This document shows, piece after piece, positions 61,066 through 64,000 of a stretch of 64,000 nt of DNA. The notes under the pieces are model-generated. The model saw only the letters and a list, made by a program, of their open reading frames with translations. It did no database searches and was not told the origin of the DNA. The position numbers and the translations under genes were made by a program. The DNA is from Panacagrimonas sp963975245 (GTDB lineage: Bacteria; Pseudomonadota; Gammaproteobacteria; Nevskiales; Nevskiaceae). The DNA lies in contig CAXBFJ010000004.1 of assembly GCA_963975245.1 (NCBI GenBank), forward strand, positions 186,001-250,000, written 5' to 3'. Each line of letters opens with the position of its first letter. Position 1 is the stretch's first letter.

Positions 61066-64000
61066 GTGAAGTTATCTCGGCACCTACCGGAAATCTGCAC
61101 GCGTCCTGAGTCGCTCGCTCTCCTCCCCATTGCAGAAGCAGTACGGCGCATGGCCCGACCCTCCAGAGCGCTGGCATTCACCGCGCTCGTTGCAGGTGTC
61201 GGCTTGACGCCCCAGTCCGCGCAGGCGCGTGCAGTACCATTCAACGAGACCGATATTTCTACCACCACGGATGGCGCGTTTTCAGTCGCAGGTGCAGATT
61301 TCGATGGTGACGGCAGTATTGATCTGCTCTCCGCTGCGCTAAACGCAGATGAAATAGCCTGGTATCAGAATGACGGCTCGCAGAACTATTCCAAGCGCCT
61401 GATCAGTGTTTCCATTGACGGTCCGGTCTCCGTGTTCGCCGCGGATGTGGATTCGGATGGCGACATGGACGTTCTGTCTGCAGCCTCGAATGGCAACAGA
61501 ATTGACTGGTTTCGGAATGACGGCGTTGGTAACTTCTCTCATCGAACCATCCATACCGGAATCAGCGCCGCGTTCTCTGTCTTCGCAGCCGATATCGACA
61601 GCGACGGCGATGTCGATGTGGTTACAGCGGCGTTCAGTGGTGACCAAGTCGCCTGGTTCGAGAATGATGGCGCTGAGAACTTTACTCAACGTGTCATCAG
61701 CACAAACGCCGACGGGGCCCGCTCTGTTTTTGCAGCAGACGTTGACGGTGACGGCGACGTGGACGTGCTGTCCGCCTCGACCAATGATGACAAGATCGCC
61801 TGGTTCGAGAATGATGGCTCCCAGAATTTTACTCAGCGTGTCATCAGCACAAACGCCGATGGCGCCCGATCTGTTTTTGCAGTGGACATTGATGGCGACG
61901 GCGACATGGACGTGCTGTCCGCCTCGACCAATGACGACAAGATTGCCTGGTATGAGAACAATGGATCGCAGGTTTTCACTTTGCACACCATCAGCGTTGC
62001 GGCCGATGGCGCGCAATCCGTGCGTGCAGTGGACATGGACGACGATGGCGACATGGACGTGGTCTCTGCTTCCAGAGACGACGGCAAGATTGCCTGGTAC
62101 GAGAACAACGGATCACAGTCATTCACACTGAGGACGATCAGTCTCAACGCACCATTCGCCTATTCCGTTTTCGCCGTAGACGTCGACTCGGACGGTGATC
62201 AGGACCTGCTGTCGACTTCATTCAGTGATGACAGCGTTACGCTTTATGAGAACAAGACGATCCATCGCAGTGCCGTGTTCCCGGACGAGAACATCATCTC
62301 CACCAATCTGAGCAGAGTGTCATCTGCTGTTCCGGCCGATGTGGATGGCGACGGTGACCTGGATGTCATCGCCTCAGTGGACGGCGAGGATCGCACCAGT
62401 TGGTTTGCAAATGATGGTTCTGGCGTCTTCAGCACTGAACGCATTATCAACCCGGATGTCGGCGGTGCGAAGTTCGTTCGCGCCGCGGACCTGGACAACG
62501 ACGGTGATCTCGACATCATCTCCTCCCCCGGCGCAGGGGCCGTCCATCTGGAATGGCAGGCCAACGATGGTATCGGCAATTTTGGCACGCCGATCCAGAT
62601 TGTCAGTGGTTCTTCCTCAGGCTTGTCCACTGCAGACCTCGATGGTGACGGCGACTTGGATGTGCTCCGCTCCCGGAGTTCATCCAACACCATCTACTGG
62701 TATCAGAATGATGGCTCAGGCGGCTTTGGCCCAGAGCAAATCGTCACAACAATACCCGCCAGCCCAAACTCAGTGTCTGCCGCTGATCTGGATGGTGATG
62801 GTGATCTGGATGTTCTGGCCTCATCTTCCCTTGATGACACCGTGGCGTGGTTTCGGAACAACGGCACCGGTGTGTTCGGCACCCGGCGTGTCATCAGTAC
62901 CTTGGTAGACAATGCACAGGCTGCCTACGCCGTTGATCTGGATGGCGACGGAGATCTGGACGTGGTCACAGCTTCCTTCAATGACGACACGATCGCGTGG
63001 TTTGCTAATAACGGAAGTGGCTCTTTTGGCGCCATGCAGGTCATCAGTACTTTAGCCAACAGTGCGCGTTGGGTCTGGGCTGAAGACCTTGATGGAGATG
63101 GCGACGAAGACGTGCTTTCGGCGTCTTCCTTAGACGACAAGATCGCCTGGTACGAGAACAATGGCAGCGGGGGCTTCGGACCGCAGATCATCATCAGCAA
63201 CAATGCCAACGGCGCTGCATTTGTCACCACCGGTGATCTGGATGGAGATGGCGACATTGATGTGCTCTCGACGTCTCCCATCGACGACAAGATCGCCTGG
63301 CACCCCAACCGGGGAGGCCAGTTCGCGTTGCCGGCATTTGACCTTGTGCCCGCTTCCGTCACCTCCGGTGCTGAGGACGTTGCTCTCCTGCGCATTGACT
63401 TTGCTCACCGAGGTCGCAGCGGCGACGCCGATATCGATAGTCTGGTATTCACACTGAAATTTGATGACGGCAGCGGCACTGCTCTGACCACCGCGCAACT
63501 AGATGATCTGATCGGAAATCTGTCGCTGTACCTGGATGACGGTGACAGTGACTTTGATCCGCAGACTGACACACTGCTCGCGCAAACCTCGAACATCACG
63601 CTGAACCCAGGAGGAATCCTGTCGTTGTCCCTTGGCAGCACCGTCAGTTCGCAGGTCGGAAATGATGCCATCCTCTACTTTGCCTTCGATATTGAAGCCA
63701 ACGCAGATCAGCAGAGCCCTTCGAGTTTCCGGGTCAGCCTGCATCAGACCAATTTATCGGGTGCCGCACAGGACGTCGATAGCAATGTCCCTCTGACGCT
63801 GGAATTTAGCGAAGACGTCGCGTCGGGGGTCATCGCACCAATCCCGCCAGATACCACACCCGATGCCTACGACTTCATCGACCGCGTTGACCGTGACACG
63901 GCACAAAGGGTCAACTCGAACCTCATCACCATTTCCGGGGTGGAAGCGCCGACGCCGATCAGTATCGACGCGGTGGGCATTTCCGAGATGATGTCCATCA
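61066..64000 (+). CDS. Large secreted FG-GAP/VCBS-repeat protein (truncated at window end)
   Basis: The reading frame is open from GTG 61066 to the end of the window, at least 978 residues, with no stop. It has a signal peptide ending 'TPQSAQA|RAVPFN', most likely after a 28-residue N-extension, or starting at ATG 61150. Fourteen Dx(D/N)xDGDxD-type calcium loops (such as DVDGDGDVD, DLDGDGDLD) recur every 40-60 residues, from about 61295 to 63260, each followed by 'W[YF]xN[DN]G', the FG-GAP/VCBS beta-propeller unit. After about 63340 a different beta-rich domain begins. GTG 61066 has AAGGA upstream. It is likely an adhesin or exported enzyme. Confidence 0.9.
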   Translation, partial: MKLSRHLPEICTRPESLALLPIAEAVRRMARPSRALAFTALVAGVGLTPQSAQARAVPFNETDISTTTDGAFSVAGADFDGDGSIDLLSAALNADEIAWYQNDGSQNYSKRLISVSIDGPVSVFAADVDSDGDMDVLSAASNGNRIDWFRNDGVGNFSHRTIHTGISAAFSVFAADIDSDGDVDVVTAAFSGDQVAWFENDGAENFTQRVISTNADGARSVFAADVDGDGDVDVLSASTNDDKIAWFENDGSQNFTQRVISTNADGARSVFAVDIDGDGDMDVLSASTNDDKIAWYENNGSQVFTLHTISVAADGAQSVRAVDMDDDGDMDVVSASRDDGKIAWYENNGSQSFTLRTISLNAPFAYSVFAVDVDSDGDQDLLSTSFSDDSVTLYENKTIHRSAVFPDENIISTNLSRVSSAVPADVDGDGDLDVIASVDGEDRTSWFANDGSGVFSTERIINPDVGGAKFVRAADLDNDGDLDIISSPGAGAVHLEWQANDGIGNFGTPIQIVSGSSSGLSTADLDGDGDLDVLRSRSSSNTIYWYQNDGSGGFGPEQIVTTIPASPNSVSAADLDGDGDLDVLASSSLDDTVAWFRNNGTGVFGTRRVISTLVDNAQAAYAVDLDGDGDLDVVTASFNDDTIAWFANNGSGSFGAMQVISTLANSARWVWAEDLDGDGDEDVLSASSLDDKIAWYENNGSGGFGPQIIISNNANGAAFVTTGDLDGDGDIDVLSTSPIDDKIAWHPNRGGQFALPAFDLVPASVTSGAEDVALLRIDFAHRGRSGDADIDSLVFTLKFDDGSGTALTTAQLDDLIGNLSLYLDDGDSDFDPQTDTLLAQTSNITLNPGGILSLSLGSTVSSQVGNDAILYFAFDIEANADQQSPSSFRVSLHQTNLSGAAQDVDSNVPLTLEFSEDVASGVIAPIPPDTTPDAYDFIDRVDRDTAQRVNSNLITISGVEAPTPISIDAVGISEMMSI
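61681..61974 (+). repeat. Recent tandem duplication of a 147 bp FG-GAP unit
   Basis: The DNA from 61681 and from 61828 is nearly identical over about 147 bp: TTTACTCA(A/G)CGTGTCATCAG and on through 'ACGGCGACGTGGACGTGCTG'-like blocks. Most differences fall in third positions. The period of 147 bp equals 49 residues, one FG-GAP unit. It marks recent copy-number change in the repeat array. Confidence 0.8.

Noticed and set aside
61339..62016. 225-codon minus-strand frame over the FG-GAP gene with apparent repeats
   Set aside because: Its repetition (such as repeated 'IIGRGGQHVHVAV') simply mirrors the FG-GAP DNA repeats on the plus strand; the plus-strand translation has the calcium-loop motifs.
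61291..63300. Regularly spaced repeats that might suggest a CRISPR array
   Set aside because: The period is about 147 bp or variable, repeats are coding and encode calcium loops; no short identical direct repeats with unique spacers.

Overview
The window is chromosomal DNA from a free-living gammaproteobacterium with moderately high GC content. It spans the replication origin region. The evidence is the divergent core block rpmH-rnpA-yidD-yidC-mnmE (leftward) against dnaA-dnaN-recF-gyrB (rightward), together with ubiE-ubiJ-ubiB, rdgC, glyQ/glyS, lpxO and a Gram-negative envelope gene set. The exact lineage cannot be fixed from the sequence alone; Nevskiales or a related deep gammaproteobacterial order is a reasonable guess. 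No tRNA, rRNA, CRISPR array, insertion sequence or prophage was recognised.

Region 0-6.1 kb is a catabolic or secondary-metabolism neighbourhood: the end of a pirin gene, an epoxide hydrolase, a CmcJ/NvfI-type oxidoreductase, a cytochrome P450, a zinc-free MDR quinone/enone reductase and an AraC-type regulator. Region 6.1-14 kb is a mixed housekeeping stretch: YegP-like protein, lipoprotein, RdgC, acetyl-CoA hydrolase/transferase, GST, two alpha/beta hydrolases and a YdfG-type dehydrogenase. Region 14-29 kb holds glnA with a possible sigma-54 promoter and glyQ and glyS. The two glycyl-tRNA synthetase genes, usually adjacent, are separated by about 7.2 kb containing lpxO, a large lipoprotein hydrolase, a membrane protein/cupredoxin/SGNH trio and a GST. 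It continues with gmhB, folB, an inositol-phosphatase family gene and an aldehyde dehydrogenase.

Region 29-46.5 kb carries a TetR regulator, a carboxy-terminal processing protease, a cytochrome b561, the ubiquinone block (UbiE, UbiJ, UbiB) preceded by a DUF971 gene, and the origin region. The dnaA-dnaN gap is strongly AT-rich, has DnaA-box-like sites and is the best oriC candidate. The rpmH-dnaA gap has one perfect DnaA box lying over a likely dnaA promoter.

Region 46.5-57.1 kb is envelope transport. A translationally coupled trio encodes an HpnN/MMPL-type RND protein, an MlaC/HpnM-type periplasmic lipid carrier and a TonB-dependent receptor, followed by a periplasmic coiled-coil protein. 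This looks like a trans-envelope hydrophobic-molecule transporter and is the most interesting system in the window. Next is a Fur-type-controlled ferric iron ABC transporter (SBP, double permease, ATPase).

Region 57.1-64 kb encodes an exported phage-tail-collar-domain protein, an O-GlcNAc-transferase-like TPR protein overlapping a TIGR03032-family gene, and the start of a large secreted protein with 14 calcium-loop FG-GAP/VCBS repeats that runs off the window. Together these suggest a surface-protein and glycosylation module.
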